Shown: piece by piece, positions 36,341-49,390 of the stretch | Position numbering within the stretch: position 1 is the stretch's first letter | Layout of the letters: each line of letters opens with the position of its first letter | Origin: Larimichthys crocea | Lineage: Eukaryota > Chordata > Actinopteri > Sciaenidae | Direction: 5' to 3' | Assembly (NCBI RefSeq): GCF_000972845.2 | Contig: NC_040022.1 | Coordinates: forward strand, 12,387,711-12,451,710 | Length of the DNA: 64,000 nt | Position numbers and translations under genes: made by a program | The notes under the pieces: generated by a model | Seen by the model: only the letters and a program-made list of their open reading frames with translations | What the model was told of the DNA's origin: nothing | Databases searched by the model: none

Positions 36341-36470
36341 GGTGAGATGTCATGACACTTTTCATATAGAGCAAGTCTGGACTGTACTCTATATTATTAT
36401 AAACAGACCCAACAATCCCCACCATGAGCAAGCACTTGTTGACAGTGGCAGGGAAAAACCTAATTTAGAT
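36341..36470 (+). repeat. Dispersed repeat, ATGAGCAAGCACTTG family, copy
   Basis: CATGACACTTTTCATATAGAGC, shortened here as shared with 50696-50720, then CCATGAGCAAGCACTTGTTG and GGCAGGGAAAAAC. Confidence 0.5.
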
Positions 36471-36479
36471 TTAGATTTT

Positions 36480-39020
36480 CCATTAGTCTCCATTATGGTA
36501 CGTGTGCACTTCTAACAGAACAAATGTGATAACCTGATGATGTTCACATGAATAAATAAAATCAGTATTTGTAGGCACCTCATATACTGTGTAGACATTT
36601 TACTATGTCTGTTAAATGACTTGTTTGACACCCCTTACGCATGTTAAAACACTAACAATATCATTATGTTATGTTAATTGGCATGCACAAATAATTCAAT
36701 TTGTGAATGAATTGAAGTGTGTTTTTCCTGATAAATAAATAAAGTAACACACACACTTTGCACATGCACTTACATCTTCCCACATATGTTAACACATACA
36801 TGCATAATGCTTCTCTCTATCTCTGTCGCTCTCACTCATATACTCCTTCCTTTCACAACACCTGTTACAAAGTATCACAAATAAAGACATCAAACTACAG
36901 AACTGAAATCATAAATGACACAAGGTTGTTACTGTCATTTAAAAAGATCATAAAATAAAACATTGAAGACAAATCATTTTCATGTCACATCATGTCCTGA
37001 AGGCAAAATTCAACATTTTAGACTATGTTCACTCTGGAATGATTGACAATAGTATGGTGTGCTTTTTAAATATGAGCTTGAATTACATAACTGCACATCT
37101 TCAGCCTGAACACCTCTGTGTTGGTTTGGTACCAGCAAGAAAGAATGTAATGGGACCATGTGGTTACACAACAGCAGTTATTAGTGAAATGAGTCACTAA
37201 ATTATCTTTTTTTTTCATTTGAATTATTTCATAGCACACACACACACACACATGCCGCTTTGAAGGCAACATTGTGTGTCACAGCTTCACAGAAGTAACT
37301 TCTGTGGATCTGTTTGTTTTTCTCTCTTACGTCTCGGCTATTTTCGGCGTTCAAAAAACATTCTGTCTCTGCTTCGCTCTAACTCCCTGAGCTCGAAATG
37401 TTTGCTGTCTCTTCCTGCCTTAGGTTTCTTAAAACAGATGACCTAAGTGTGTCTCAGTCTGCCTGCCTCCCTGCCTGCACTGCTCCTGCAGAATACGGAT
37501 TTGATCCTGCTGATCGGAGCTGTGGATTCCCCTCATCTTTAGGTTACCTTCAATGCTCATTATCTCAGCAAGGGTTAATCCACCAGAGCTGAAGCACAGA
37601 CATTCACATACCACTCTGCTATATCCAGATGGAGCTGTCAGGAGGCTCAAATGTTGTTACAAGTCAGTGCCAGCTCTGGGCAACTTTAAGTGGCACACAC
37701 CATGAGCAGCAATGAGTTACTGCATAACGTTTTACTGGAAGTGAAAAAATAGCATCACAAAAGGTGATTTTAATGTCTAAGAATGAGAGAACGGCAGTTC
37801 TAAAGTAGGAAACATACTGTTTGACTTCTACAGTGCTACTGGTAGGACCCATTAATTGGCTACAATCCATACTTTTATAATGAGAATTTATGAGATGAGT
37901 GAAATGTGGAAAAATATCACCATGTGGAAGGTGTCACTGTGTATCGATGAACCTACATCTGCAGCTCACCTTAGTTTTTACAGAGCTTTATATTGATCTG
38001 CAGCTCTGATCTCACCCAAACTTTAAGGATTTGATAGTCAACTGCTGCCAACTGTACCTAGTGTCTAGAGAAGCTAGAGGCGTCCAATTGCAAAAAATAC
38101 TTATTCTTGATTCTGCTTCAATTCTCAGTGAGAAATCAAATATGTGTGTTTCTCAATTTGTGAATGATTGATTTTAGTTATGAAGCTAATGCTAATGCTA
38201 ATGCTAATGTTACCTTCAATATTACAAACTCTGTGTTTGAATCTTGTTTCTACAATTAAAAAAATCATCTTGGCATCATTTAACATTTTAGGGATCAATG
38301 ATTTTGTAACGTTTATAACACCTGCAGTAACTACTTGGCCAGATTAACATCACAACAAAGATGTTAAAAAAACATATAACAACAAATAATTGCAGCTACA
38401 AAAGAACTGAAAATTTGATAACATAAATCTAAGATAATCTGGTGGAAGTGCAGATAATCACAGTTTAACAAAGCCCCTTAGTTAGATGTATAGCTCCATA
38501 TATAGATGCTGCCTGGTTAAGTTAAATATCAGAATAACACCACACCCATTAAGGCAGCAGTAATCCAAGCTGAGCGCTACAAGATCAATAATAACCCAGC
38601 AAACAACTCGACCCAGCCAGATCAAATATGAGGTCAGGTCAATGGGGGGAGGAGCAACCACAAGATAAATTGGGGGTGTTTGGTGCATTCAGTGCTAGTG
38701 AGAAGCTCAGGACTACTGGAACTTGACAGTTGGCTGCCAAACACCACCGCTTTACAGAAAGTCAGACCAAGGCAGCCCACATTAAGGAAATAATGTTGTG
38801 AACGATGATGCAAATGTCATGTCATGTTTCCAGAGTCAAAGAATAAAGCACAGCACACTTTGCAGCATGAACTGTCAAACTGTATCAACATGAATGTTGC
38901 TTTAATATAAAAAAATAAATAAGTCAAGTTAAATTAACTGCATGCAACTTTAAAGAGGACAGTTTTGTTGAAGGCAGGAGGATCGCCGAGTATTCAGCAA
39001 AGCATTCAGTAAGGTATATT
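36480..39020. other. Intergenic, no gene recognised
   Basis: AT-rich sequence with a short CA run at 37233-37251 and a (GCTAAT)n hexamer run at about 38184-38206. Nothing else is supported. Confidence 0.6.
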
Positions 39021-39030
39021 CCAGTCTACT

Positions 39031-39275
39031 GTGGGGTGGCTATGGTGGTAGGAGCAGGTCGTCCATTGATCAGAAGATCGGTGGTTCGATTTCTGGCTCC
39101 AGTCTGCATGTCAGTACTTGGATACTGTGTGAATAAATAAACTCCTGTCTATGAGCAGTTGGCAACTTGCATGGTAGCAAATTCAATCAGTGTATGAATG
39201 TGTGAATGTGATGTGTGCTGTAAAAGTGCCTTAAGTGGTCAGAGGACTAGAAAGGAGCCATAGAAGTACAGCCCA
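39031..39275 (+). mobile_element. tRNA-derived SINE
   Basis: A-box-like GGTGGTAGGAGCAGG and B-box GGTTCGATTT (39083-39092) are spaced as in a tRNA-derived promoter. GAATGTGTGAATGTG and AAGTGCCTTAAGTGG follow, as in known fish SINE bodies. Confidence 0.65.
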
Positions 39276-39807
39276 TTTACTGTATTTAATTTGAAACCAT
39301 GAAGACAGTCTTGTTTTCTGGAACCAATCCAAAACATTTCCAGTAGACACTGGTTTGTAACTGATAATATTCAAAGCTTTGCAGCCACGCTCCATTACAA
39401 GTAACATTAGATTCAACATCTTAAGTGAGGAGAGTGTTTTCAGGAGATGTTCTGTATCAGCAGAATGTTAGAGGTGTTTAAGAGTGGTTGCACAAATACC
39501 CCAAAACTCCATGTAAATGTACTTTCCAAAACTGTCCATAAAAGGTCAAAAAGTATCCTGTCAGAAAACTGACGATAGATCTTAAATTTGTACATTTACA
39601 AAAAGAAAATTGACAATCATAAAGCAGCCAGGTCAGGTTATTTCTGGAGAAACCATGCTTTGTTTTGAGTTGGGTCTTGATTCCAATTGGGTTAGAATGT
39701 TTTTGAAAGTGAAAATCAGTGCGCCATCCTCACCACTTTGATTAAACCTTTTTTAAACTTCAAACCTGTGCAGAATAAGCAGGCCAGGCTAACAGATTGA
39801 CTTTGTG

Positions 39808-39962
39808 ACACACATTCATACAATCTGAATCTGACGGCATTAGCTGCCATGCCAGGGTTCAGTATCTTGCCCAAGATACTTCTGACATGCAGACTAGAGG
39901 AGCCGGGGATCAAATCACCAATCTTCTGATTAGTGGACGACCTACTTTACCTCCTGAGCCCC
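39808..39962 (-). mobile_element. tRNA-derived SINE fragment (inverted)
   Basis: Ends in TTTACCTCCTGAGCC, the inverted head, with AGTATCTTGCCCAAGATAC. It lies about 530 bp from the plus-strand copy at 39031-39275 in opposite orientation. Confidence 0.6.
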
Positions 39963-40986
39963 CCAAAGAGTTTTTCCAAAGAGGGATCATAGATTGTACA
40001 CGGTACATAAAGGAGATGGGGTAAGTTAATGGACACACCATGGATCAAATTTGTGACCTTTTGCCCACAAGATCACAGCCACAGCCTGCATCTAAAATTT
40101 AAAACATAAACTGCACTTATCCTAAAAGTCTGACACCAGTATCACAAAAAGAATTTGTCAAAATAACACATTTGCAGTCTTCTGAACAAGATCATGGCCT
40201 TGAAAAGAATGATGAGTTGATGCTATATTTGTAGGAAATCCATCCTATAAACTGTTTTCAAGCTGTTGCTGAGCCAGGATAATCCTGAAAACATTTCCAC
40301 AGTATGATCATCTTTGTACTTGAGAGGAACGTCCAGTGGAATTACTGCAGCTTGTGTAACAATAAGGGTTGTGTAGTTTGCAACTGTAACACTGTGGTGG
40401 TGATAAAACTGGGATATACCAGATGGTTACTATGGCATTCAGACAGGCATTTTTCAGGCTTTCCCTTACGCAGGTCAGCTGAGGCTTCTCTGCATTGGCG
40501 AGCCTCATTATGTGGGTAGATGTCAAAGACAACCCGCTAACAGTGTAAAAATTCTATATGGAGTTATGTGTGGGCAGGCCAAAAAGTTGCTTATTTTCAC
40601 ATCTGGCATAGCTACATTAGCACTGATTGGGAGACGCTGACCTCTGTTTTGGTCTCTGAATCCTGAGGGAAACATCCGGCACATTAGTTGCTATCTAGCC
40701 GCTAACCCTTTCTGTCTGTAGTTTAGTGCTGGGCAGGTAGCGTACAGTGGCTTCATAGGAGCTTTTGCACTTAAGAGATCTGTTGTGCCTAAAAACAAAG
40801 CTGATGACATAACACCAAAACAATTAGCTCCTTTGGGGAACTCTAGAAATAGTGAGAATTCTTTATGGATTTTTCTTTACGAGTCACCTCTTTCATATCA
40901 CGAGTCATTCAACCCAGCCTCAACAAAGATTAACAAAGAGTTTATTGTTATATACTATATACTGTTTTCTATATAGTCTGTATATA

Positions 40987-41466
40987 CACTATATGGACAA
41001 ACACCTGTCCTGTTGGAGGAGAGATAATGGTATATAATGACGTTTGATGTTTTACAGGGTTTGGGCTAGGCCCCTAATCTCCAGTAAAGGTCTATGTTAA
41101 TGCTTCAGCATACCAAGACATTTTGGACAATGCTATGCTTCCAACTTTGTGGCAACAGTTTGGTGAAGGCCCTTTTCTGTTCCAACATGACTGTGCTCCA
41201 GCACACAAAGCAAAGGTCCACGCAGACATGGTTTGATGAGTTCTGTGTGGAAGAACTTAACTGGCCGACACAGAGCCCTGACCTCAACTCCATCGAGCAC
41301 CATTGGGATGAACTGGAACTAAGATTGAAAGCCAGGCCCTCTCGTCCAGCATCAGTGCCTGACCTCATAAATGCTCTACAGACTCCATATTAAAGTATAT
41401 GTATTTGGATACAATGTCCCCGATGGTATAATCGTCAGATGTCCGAATACTTTTGTCCATATAGTG
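40987..41466 (+). mobile_element. Tc1/mariner element, internally deleted
   Basis: Inverted ends CACTATATGGACAAA and TTTGTCCATATAGTG are flanked by TA at 40985-40986 and 41467-41468, the Tc1/mariner target duplication. At 480 bp it is much shorter than a full element of about 1.3-1.6 kb. It keeps only the 3' part of a transposase. Confidence 0.8.
41098..41393 (+). pseudogene. Tc1-type transposase fragment, frameshifted
   Basis: The C-terminal part of a DDE transposase is readable. The first half (LPTLWQQFGEGPF, FQHDCAPAHKAK) is in one frame and the second (WPTQSPDLNSIEHHWDEL) in another, with a frame change near 41215-41235. The N-terminal DNA-binding domain is missing. It cannot be active. 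Confidence 0.8.
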
Positions 41467-42929
41467 TAAACTCTCACTCAGTCCCCAAACCTACATGTTC
41501 CTATTGAATAAATATATCAGAGCAAAGTTATGGGGGCCATTGTAATACACATTTTGTATTTATGATGTCAGAGCTGGGTGTGTGCGATTGGCTCAGTAGA
41601 GCTGTGTGGACTGGTGCTAAAATAGGAGAGGATTTATAACATGGTTATTGCTGTACCACAAAGCTGTCAGGGAAACCCTGCTGTATTATGTCCATGGCTG
41701 TATATGGAGAAGGGATGGAGGATCTGGTTCATTAAGATGTAATGCACCTAAGTCGTGCATCATCTGACTTCTAAATTCGGCCTCATCTGTTTGCCTTACA
41801 AGGAGAAGCCCGACTCCAACTGTTACGGTTCAATTGCCATTCTCCGTCCTGTCCTGCCCCCCGCCCTCCTTGCAATCCTTCCTTTTCCTCTTTGCACAGT
41901 CAATGTCCCTCCCCATCTATAAATTAAAAGATATGGTTTATAAATGTTCCATCTCTCCCTCTCTCCTCCCTCTCTGCCTCCCTGTGTCAAGAGATGTGGG
42001 TCACTCAGGGGGCAAACTTCATTTCCGTAAATGAGGACAGAAAAAGAAATCCTGACACACTAGTTAGTTAACAGCACACTGCCCCTCCGTCACCCGAGCG
42101 CACACACACACATGCAGAGCAAGCTGAGACCTGTTTGTAGAGCTAATTAGCATTGACTCTCTCTGTGTGCCAGTATGTGTCGTAGTGAATGTATATGTGT
42201 ATTAGTGTGTACAAAGCTGGGATAGGGTTGAGCTCTGTGGCCCAGTTTTGGCTGAATAAGGGAGAATACTGTGGGCCCGATGAAGAGACAGGGGTTAGAA
42301 AGGACAGATATAGATAGAAATGAGAAAAGCAGGGAGGGAAGGAGAGATGGAGAGAGACGCTGGAGTTGTTAACAACTAAAGCACCCTAGTCTCCTGTGAG
42401 TTTCCCATGTGTGATCATTCATGTGTGTGTGTGTATGTGTGTGTGTGTTTGCGTGTCTTTGTGTGTGTGCTTGCGAGACTGTGTTTTTTCCTCTGTGGTG
42501 TCATTACCAGTTGTCCCACACTCAGGGGAGTCCATGTTTACCCAGCACAGTCTCTGAGCTGTCACTGTGGGAGTCGTGCATCAGTCATCACCATGGCGAC
42601 CAACAGACGCAGTAAGCCTGCCTCCTCATCTTCAAAATGCAGCCAGTTCAGCATATTACGCAGTGTCAGTCAAGTGACAGCTGAACCAAACTTCAATTTT
42701 TTGTCTGCATTAAACTGTGTTTTTTTTAATGCATACAGGTTTTTAGGGCAAACACACAAAAAGCTCAAGGTATTCAGAATTACTTTCCAGGTTATGTCTG
42801 ATTGTTTTCAGTCCACCAAGTCTTCTTTGCCTTAAACTGGAAATAAAGAGTTTGAAGTCAAGAAATATTTTATAGAAGTGAGCTGGACTAAAACAGCCAA
42901 GCATCACTTCAGTGTAGCTACCTGAAGCA

Positions 42930-43155
42930 AATGATAAAAGTAGCTTGCTAACGTGGAACAGAACATGAATATGTATGTTCTCATTAGTGTATAATCATAG
43001 CCACCAAAGAATTGATGGAGGCCGTCATGTTGAACCAACATGTTTCTACAGTGGTCCAAAATGGACAAACTAAACACTGGCGTAGTTTCTCCTTTCGACT
43101 GGGAGACCGAGGGTGAGGTGAGGGGGTTGCAGATGCCATTAAATCCTACACTCCA
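42930..43155 (+). mobile_element. TTAA-MITE family, fragment
   Basis: TCATTAGTGTATAATCA, TGTTTCTACAGTGGTCC and GGTGAGGTGAGGGGGTTGCA are in the family order, ending ATCCTACACTCC. The ends are worn. Confidence 0.5.
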
Positions 43156-43283
43156 ATTATGAATTGTGCAATCTGAGTTAGTTGTGATCTAATACAACTA
43201 AACTAATGAATTCTACTTTTTGATGTTTCAGTTTATGTTAACACATACGCAACACCAAACATATATATACACATATACATATG

Positions 43284-43370
43284 GCTGGGAGATTCAAACC
43301 AGGAACCTTGCTGTGAGGCAGCAGTGCTAACCACTGCTCCACCGTGCCTCGTGCTCCACCGCGCCTCTTC
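43284..43370 (-). repeat. tRNA-like SINE head fragment (inverted)
   Basis: GGGAGATTCAAACCAGGAAC and CAGTGCTAACCACTGCTCCA are the reverse complement of a tRNA-like head. The end GTGCTCCACCG-GCCTC is duplicated. Confidence 0.5.
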
Positions 43371-44468
43371 CAGGTATGTGTATGAGTACAATTAACATTT
43401 TTGCCATGTTCTACGTGTGTGATTATATATTTCAGACTTTGAATAATGCAAAGAAAACAAATTCATATTCTTTTTTAAACAACACAATGCTAATGTTTCA
43501 ACTTAGGCAGAGTTCAGGAATCAATATTTGGTGGAATAACCCTTGCTGTGGAGAAATTGCTGAAGTCAAAGGTCAATGGTTAGGTCAAGAGGTCAGAAAA
43601 TGTTCAGGAGCCTCTGATGTCTTAGGCTGTATTATTTATTGACGCTTGGCCAAGGAGAATTAGAGACACTCTCAAAGTTCATCAAAAGTGCCTCAGTCGG
43701 TCTCACATTCTGCCCAACTCGTGGTGGTGGATGGACTTAAAACCACAAGATAACACCACAAATACTACATACCCAGAATTAGTCAAAGAGAGTGTCTTTA
43801 CCCATGCAGGTGTTATTGTCAGCATATTCTAGTCTGGAGACACAGATGTCTGTTTACGCAGATTGGAACATCAACAGCAAGCTATCTATTATGTCTATGA
43901 AGGCAGGAATAGGTCTCTTCGACCCTGGCCACCACAGTGTTGAGGTAGACTGGCACCTACTGTTCTCAACCAAAGCCAAACAACTAATACTGCTGAGGAC
44001 CTCAAGGCCCACACGTGACCCTGTGTAACCTAAGGAGAGAAAATTCCATAACAACCCTAATTTGTAATCTCATCTTGCCGTGCTCTCTGTCAGTCTTTCA
44101 CGTTGCTGTTGGGTGACTTTATGCCACCACTCTTAAAATTTTAAGGATGGAAGCAACCTGATGCTCTCTATCTTTAAAAACAGAACTGAAGCTTTCTTTT
44201 GAAGCACACACATTTGGAAGGAACTTGCAAAGGAGGCACATTTTGCACCACTGCTGACTTGACTGCTTGTACCACTCTGATAGCAGAAAGTTTTACTGTT
44301 TCTGACTGCACTGCACAGCCGCAGGGCAGATTGTACAAATGACACAGTGCTATTATTAGTCGGAGTTGGAGTGCTGCAATAAATGCCAAAATAAATGCAG
44401 TATTTACCAGGAAATGACAGTAATATAAAAACAACATAAACACATTAGAATTACATTACATAGCGTGA

Positions 44469-44537
44469 GTGTGTGCCTGTGTGTGTGTGTATGTGTGTGT
44501 GACTCACTCATTGCACTGGTGACAGCACTCACTGTCA

Positions 44538-44582
<45 letters not shown>

Positions 44583-44593
44583 CACACACACAC
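44469..44593 (+). repeat. (GT)n, hairpin and (CA)n compound repeat
   Basis: GT-rich tract at 44469-44500, hairpin TGGTGACAG / CTGTCACCA (44517-44525 and 44532-44540), then a long (CA)n run to 44593. Confidence 0.9.
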
Positions 44594-45884
44594 GGAGCAG
44601 TGTGACATATCATGGCTATGCAGATGATACAGTGCTGTGGGGGTGTTCCTGTAGAAGAATAGAAGGATTTCTCTCAGAGGACAGAGACAACAGGGAGGAG
44701 GAGGTGGAGGAGTGATACAGTTGGTAGTTCCTCTGCCAGCTACACCCCAATTAAAAATTATTTTAGACACACATTCTGTTTTATTTGCGTGTGTGTTTGT
44801 TTTTGTGTGTCTGTTTTGGTCCACGATGCGTGGTCCTATATTCGGTGATATACGGAGGACTTGAAGTTGCCATGCAGATCTGGCACCATCTTGAATATCT
44901 GGTGAAGAACTGGCTTTGGGGTGATGCAGGTTTGTTCACAGCTCTCAAATACCGCTTTTATTTTTACCACAAAAACAACTGGAAGGTGCTCAGAAAAATA
45001 AAAATGTAGCAGCGCACAGTAGCCTCATACCAGAAGGTTCACCTCCTCTGAAACGAGCCAAGACATGTCAGCTCCTTTTTTCTTAACTCATCTCTGTGAC
45101 TGAGGATTTCATGTTCCCTTCAACAACAACCACAAATATGGACAAAGTGCTGCTACGTGATGTTGTTGTGGTAGTTGGGGGTTGAAATTCTAAATCGCTT
45201 TGCTGATTCAAATTGTTTGAAGTCGTTTGGTTCAGTTCAAAGATCAGTGATTATGTCATCTCTTTAAAACAGGTATCTAAATCTGAATGCAGAATGTGAA
45301 GGCAACGCACCGTGTTTTTGGCACCAGGGGAGTTCTGGTTTTCGTTTGCAGTCCGAGTAGTATTGATCAATCACATTTGAGTGGGCTTTGGTTGCAACAG
45401 TCCATGTAGAGAGAGAAAGAGGTAATAAGCATTGACCGAAATACAATCTCTGAAGCCATCAGATGTGGTCTGGTTAGCTTTCATTGTCTTTTTTTTTGCA
45501 TTTGCTATCTGTTTACAGAGATCAGCAGAAATATGTCTTTTTCGTCATTCACGCGTATCAAGTTGCTAATCGGACTACAGAGGAAGTCTTGACCTGGGTA
45601 TCTGGATATCCACTGGGAACACCAGAAGCCCAAATGCAAGAGGTTAAATCGTCAGCTGGGTCGCGATGATGTAGCCTAACCTAACTATTTCTCTAAGCTA
45701 AGTGATCACCATTTAAACTTTAGCACATCAGAAACAGCTGCATCCGTGTTCATAACCCCACCACAACCTGTCATTTAGCTTAGCTTAGCATAACGACTAG
45801 GAACAGGACCTGGAAGCGCCTTTCTTGCCCAACTGCAGTCAATTACTTATTCAATAAGTCTCTGCTAGAGTCTCATGGTGATCG

Positions 45885-45960
45885 CAAGACTGCAGGAAAT
45901 GAGAGGGTGAGGCGAGGCGGTTGCAATCAGCAACTACACCACTAGATGCAACTACACTTC
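45885..45960 (+). repeat. TTAA-MITE family, right-end fragment
   Basis: GAGGGTGAGGCGAGGCGGTT, CAATCAGCAACTACACCACT and AGATGCAACTACA match the right third of the family. Confidence 0.45.
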
Positions 45961-46138
45961 TTCATCTTGAAAGTACTGTTAGATTATAGGATAAAAGTAA
46001 TACACACCTGAACTTATGTGAAAGTAAAAAGTTGGTTATCATGTACTCTGAATAAACATTAAATATACATCTCTCTGGGTGAAGCCCAACTAGAGTTAAA
46101 TAGAAACAAGGACAAAACAAAGCAGCACCTTTCTCATT

Positions 46139-46300
46139 ACCACCACAGAGGTGACCTTGAGCAAGGCCCTTCACCACCAACCGCTCCTGTGAAGCCGCTC
46201 AGAGGCCAGCAGATCACACTGTGGTTGTACTGGACGGCTTCCAGGTGTGAATGTGTAATTGTGTGAATGTGATCCAGGGACGTTCCTAATAAAAGAGAGC
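46139..46300 (+). repeat. SINE fragment
   Basis: AGGTGACCTTGAGCAAGGCC and GTGTGAATGTGTAATTGTG match the body of the tRNA-derived SINE type seen at 23795. Confidence 0.45.
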
Positions 46301-46744
46301 AGCGCTCCCCATGAAACTCCCCTGAATAAAAAGGTGAAAAGACAAAACCAAAAAAAAAAACGTCCATAAATAAAACACTATATGGCTGCATAAACAACTT
46401 TTATGAATGAATAAATAACAGAGAAAAGCAGAGAGGTATCTGCAGCCTCAAACACATGGATTTTAAACAAATAGAGAGTCTGAACAGTTTTTACTCACCG
46501 CGTAGCACACACACGAACACACACACAAGACACAATGCAACATTGCTAGGCAACGCAGTGGTTGTTGATGTTCTCTGGGGAGTGAATTCAGTGAGTTCAG
46601 TGAGTACACAGCTCAAGAACACAAAAACGGACTTTGGTACAGTTATGAGAGTAAATGTAATCAAGCTTTAGAAGTTCTTGAAGGATTTTGTCTGTTTTAT
46701 CAATCTCATCTGACTCTCTGCAAGAAGGAGAGCTGTGCCAGAAT

Positions 46745-46945
46745 ATCAAATCAAATATAATCAAATCAGATTTTATTTGTCTAGCCCAAAGTCACAAAGT
46801 ACATTTGCCTCAGAGGGCTTTACAATCTGTACAGGGAGTGACACCCTCTGTCCTTAGACCCTCGGTTCAAGTGAGGAAAAACTTGCCCACAAAAAACCTT
46901 TAACAGGGAAAAAAGGTGGAAGAAACCTCAGGAAGAGCCACAATA
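46745..46945 (+). repeat. Dispersed repeat (TTTATTTGTCTAGCCC family)
   Basis: CAGAGGGCTTTACAATCTGT, ACACCCTCTGTCCTTAGACC and GGAAGAAACCTCAGGAAGAG form a common teleost interspersed repeat. Non-coding. Confidence 0.55.
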
Positions 46946-47353
46946 ATGCAAAAATGACAGTAGTAATATGTGCAGTGAATGTCATGCAGGACCAGAGCAG
47001 CAGCCACGATCCATGAGAACCTGCTAAACGATACAGCACAGAAACTCCGGGGAAGAAGTTTAGTTAGAGTTTAGAGATTTCAGTAAGGGAGATGACTGCA
47101 TCTTCAACCAATACCGTGCCTGACTAGGCATAACCCTGAAAGAGACAGACATATCAAACTCTAATAGCTCAGCAGCCACCTATTTGGAGCAGTCATGATT
47201 TGTATGTGGGGTTTGTGGCCATTCATGCTGATTCAGTATAAATCTGTTTAGTTTGAAGGTCAAGTGTGCTGAACAGCTCTTGTAATAAATAAATATATTG
47301 CTCAATAATCCACTTTCTGCTGCAAGCAGAGTACCTTGATCAAATATAATTAA

Positions 47354-47665
47354 GAAAGTGTAGAGTCAGATTTAAGGTGCTCTATTATATACCATAATAT
47401 GGAAGGATGTTAATATATATTCATGTGTAGGTTTTCATAAGTGTATAATCACCTGAAAATACCTCAGAATGAGCCTTTAGCGTCTATAGAGGCTGCAGGG
47501 TCTGCCATGTTTCTACAGTAGTCCGAGCAGACAAACTAAATACTGGCTCCTGATAGGGCCTTTCTCGTTCCTTTCTCGTTTTCTGTGCATGTTGTAGCCT
47601 CCTTCACTCTATGTTAGAAAGGAAGTTGCAATCAGCACTACCACTAAATCCTACACAGTGTTCCT
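47354..47665 (+). mobile_element. TTAA-flanked MITE, copy 4
   Basis: 312 bp with TTAA at 47350-47353 and 47666-47669. The right end CTACACAGTGTTCCT is well kept; the left end is worn. Confidence 0.6.
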
Positions 47666-47844
47666 TTAATGCTGAACATCTGCAGGTTGATACAGCAGCA
47701 TAATGGACATAGTCAGATGTAAAGAGGGGCCTTAAGTGAGGCCAATCTAACTGAGGTGTGCAGCATTGCAACACTGCAGCAGAAAGCCATGGCTACAGTC
47801 ACAAAGACGCTCCTTTTTGTCTGGACAATACAAAAGCCTGCAGA

Positions 47845-47847
<3 letters not shown>

Positions 47848-47875
<28 letters not shown>
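47848..47875 (+). repeat. (CA)n microsatellite
   Basis: Perfect CA run. A shorter one follows at 48018-48034. Confidence 0.95.
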
Positions 47876-48934
47876 TGTAAGTAGGTCTGTGTTTAGGGCC
47901 ATATGCCCATGAATGCAGCTCGTCTCAATAAAACATGGTGGTTCGTTGTTAATCTTTAATAGTTCTGTCCTAGAGAATTAACCCAGATGAACACACATTT
48001 GGGGCACCGTCGCCTCACACACACACACACACACCCAGACACACACATTTCCTGTCTCTCCTTCTTCTTCCGCAATCTCTTCCTATTTCCCTCCCTCTCT
48101 TTACCCTCCATCCACTTTCTGACAATCTCCCGTCATCAATCCTCCCCTCCTTCTCTCTCTCTCTCTGACATCTTTTTTTCACTTTCCTCTGGTCTTTGTG
48201 GCCTTTCCCTGCCTCCTCTTCTCCCATTCGCCACTCTCCCTCTCACCAGGTTTCACACTGGATTACAAAACAGGATGAAAAATTAAAAATCTGGGGGCTA
48301 CCAAACTTGGGACTGAGCGATGGATCAGATCTAATAAAATATTCATGTCACAATCATTTCTGGAAGGTTTGGTGGTCAAAGCAGGTGCTGGTGCTGTGTA
48401 TGTTATTGTTTGTGTATGCATGTGTAATAAACGACACAGATAGACTATTATTCTGATGGATTAAATCAGATTATTGTAGTGCTCACACAGCAGCTGCCAC
48501 TGTGTATGTGTCCATTCACTGATAACATATATGTCCAACACGTGAAGGACCACAGCTTCATCTCATTTCCCTATGTCTATGTCTCTCCACAGTAGTTGCA
48601 TAAATCTGAGTGAACTCATTCACCGGTCCATCCAGCCATATATGATAGGATATCATGTTTGTATGTTGCTAGTGCTCCCCCTTCTGACAGATCCATTCGA
48701 CAAATTAAGCTTCATCCTAAGAAAAACCCACCACAGTGACATATTGGTTTTCATTGTTTAGAAAATGTCTCATTCACTCCGCCTGATGCTCTCTCTCAGA
48801 CATTCACAGAGCGTGAGAGCAGACTTTTCTGCAGTGCTGCTATCTCTGAGTAGTCAAACTCTGCCCCCTGCTGACTGTTTTAGAGAACTATGAGAGCTGA
48901 ATGCACAGCATTTCCAGGTGTGCATTCTTTCTTG

Positions 48935-48938
<4 letters not shown>

Positions 48939-48992
<54 letters not shown>
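48939..48992 (+). repeat. (CA)n microsatellite
   Basis: Perfect CA run of 54 bp. Confidence 0.97.
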
Positions 48993-48994
<2 letters not shown>

Positions 48995-49390
48995 GGAGGC
49001 TAAGTTCAAAATGTTCAAACTATCCAAACATAGCTGAAATATTTGGTTGTCAGCAGGTACATCAAGTTCATCTTGGACTGTGTATGTGTGTGTGTTGAAG
49101 CAATTAAAGGTGCATTATGTGAAGTAAGAGTCACAGAACATCATGATGATGCAGGTTATTAAAAAACAAACCTCTCTCTGTCCTTTGCTGAAATGTGTAT
49201 GTACTCAAACACAGATGACAATGTTATAATCAAGGACTTTTCACAGCAGAATGCAATCATCTTATATTTCTGTCTGTTTAAGCAGCATGTTTGTTTCATT
49301 ACAGGTCACAGGTTGTCAGAGATTGGTGAATGGTGATGTCAATCAGTGGTTAAGACAGGTAAGGATCACAATGCTTGATGTAATTTCAGG

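Noticed and set aside
43495..43560. Segment AATCAATATTTGGTGGAATA, similar to part of a known fish DNA transposon
   Set aside because: Too short, without ends or coding sequence, to define an element.
44606..44640. Short reading HGYADDTVLW resembling the YADD motif of LINE reverse transcriptase
   Set aside because: Only about ten residues, no flanking reverse transcriptase similarity and next to a microsatellite; could be chance.
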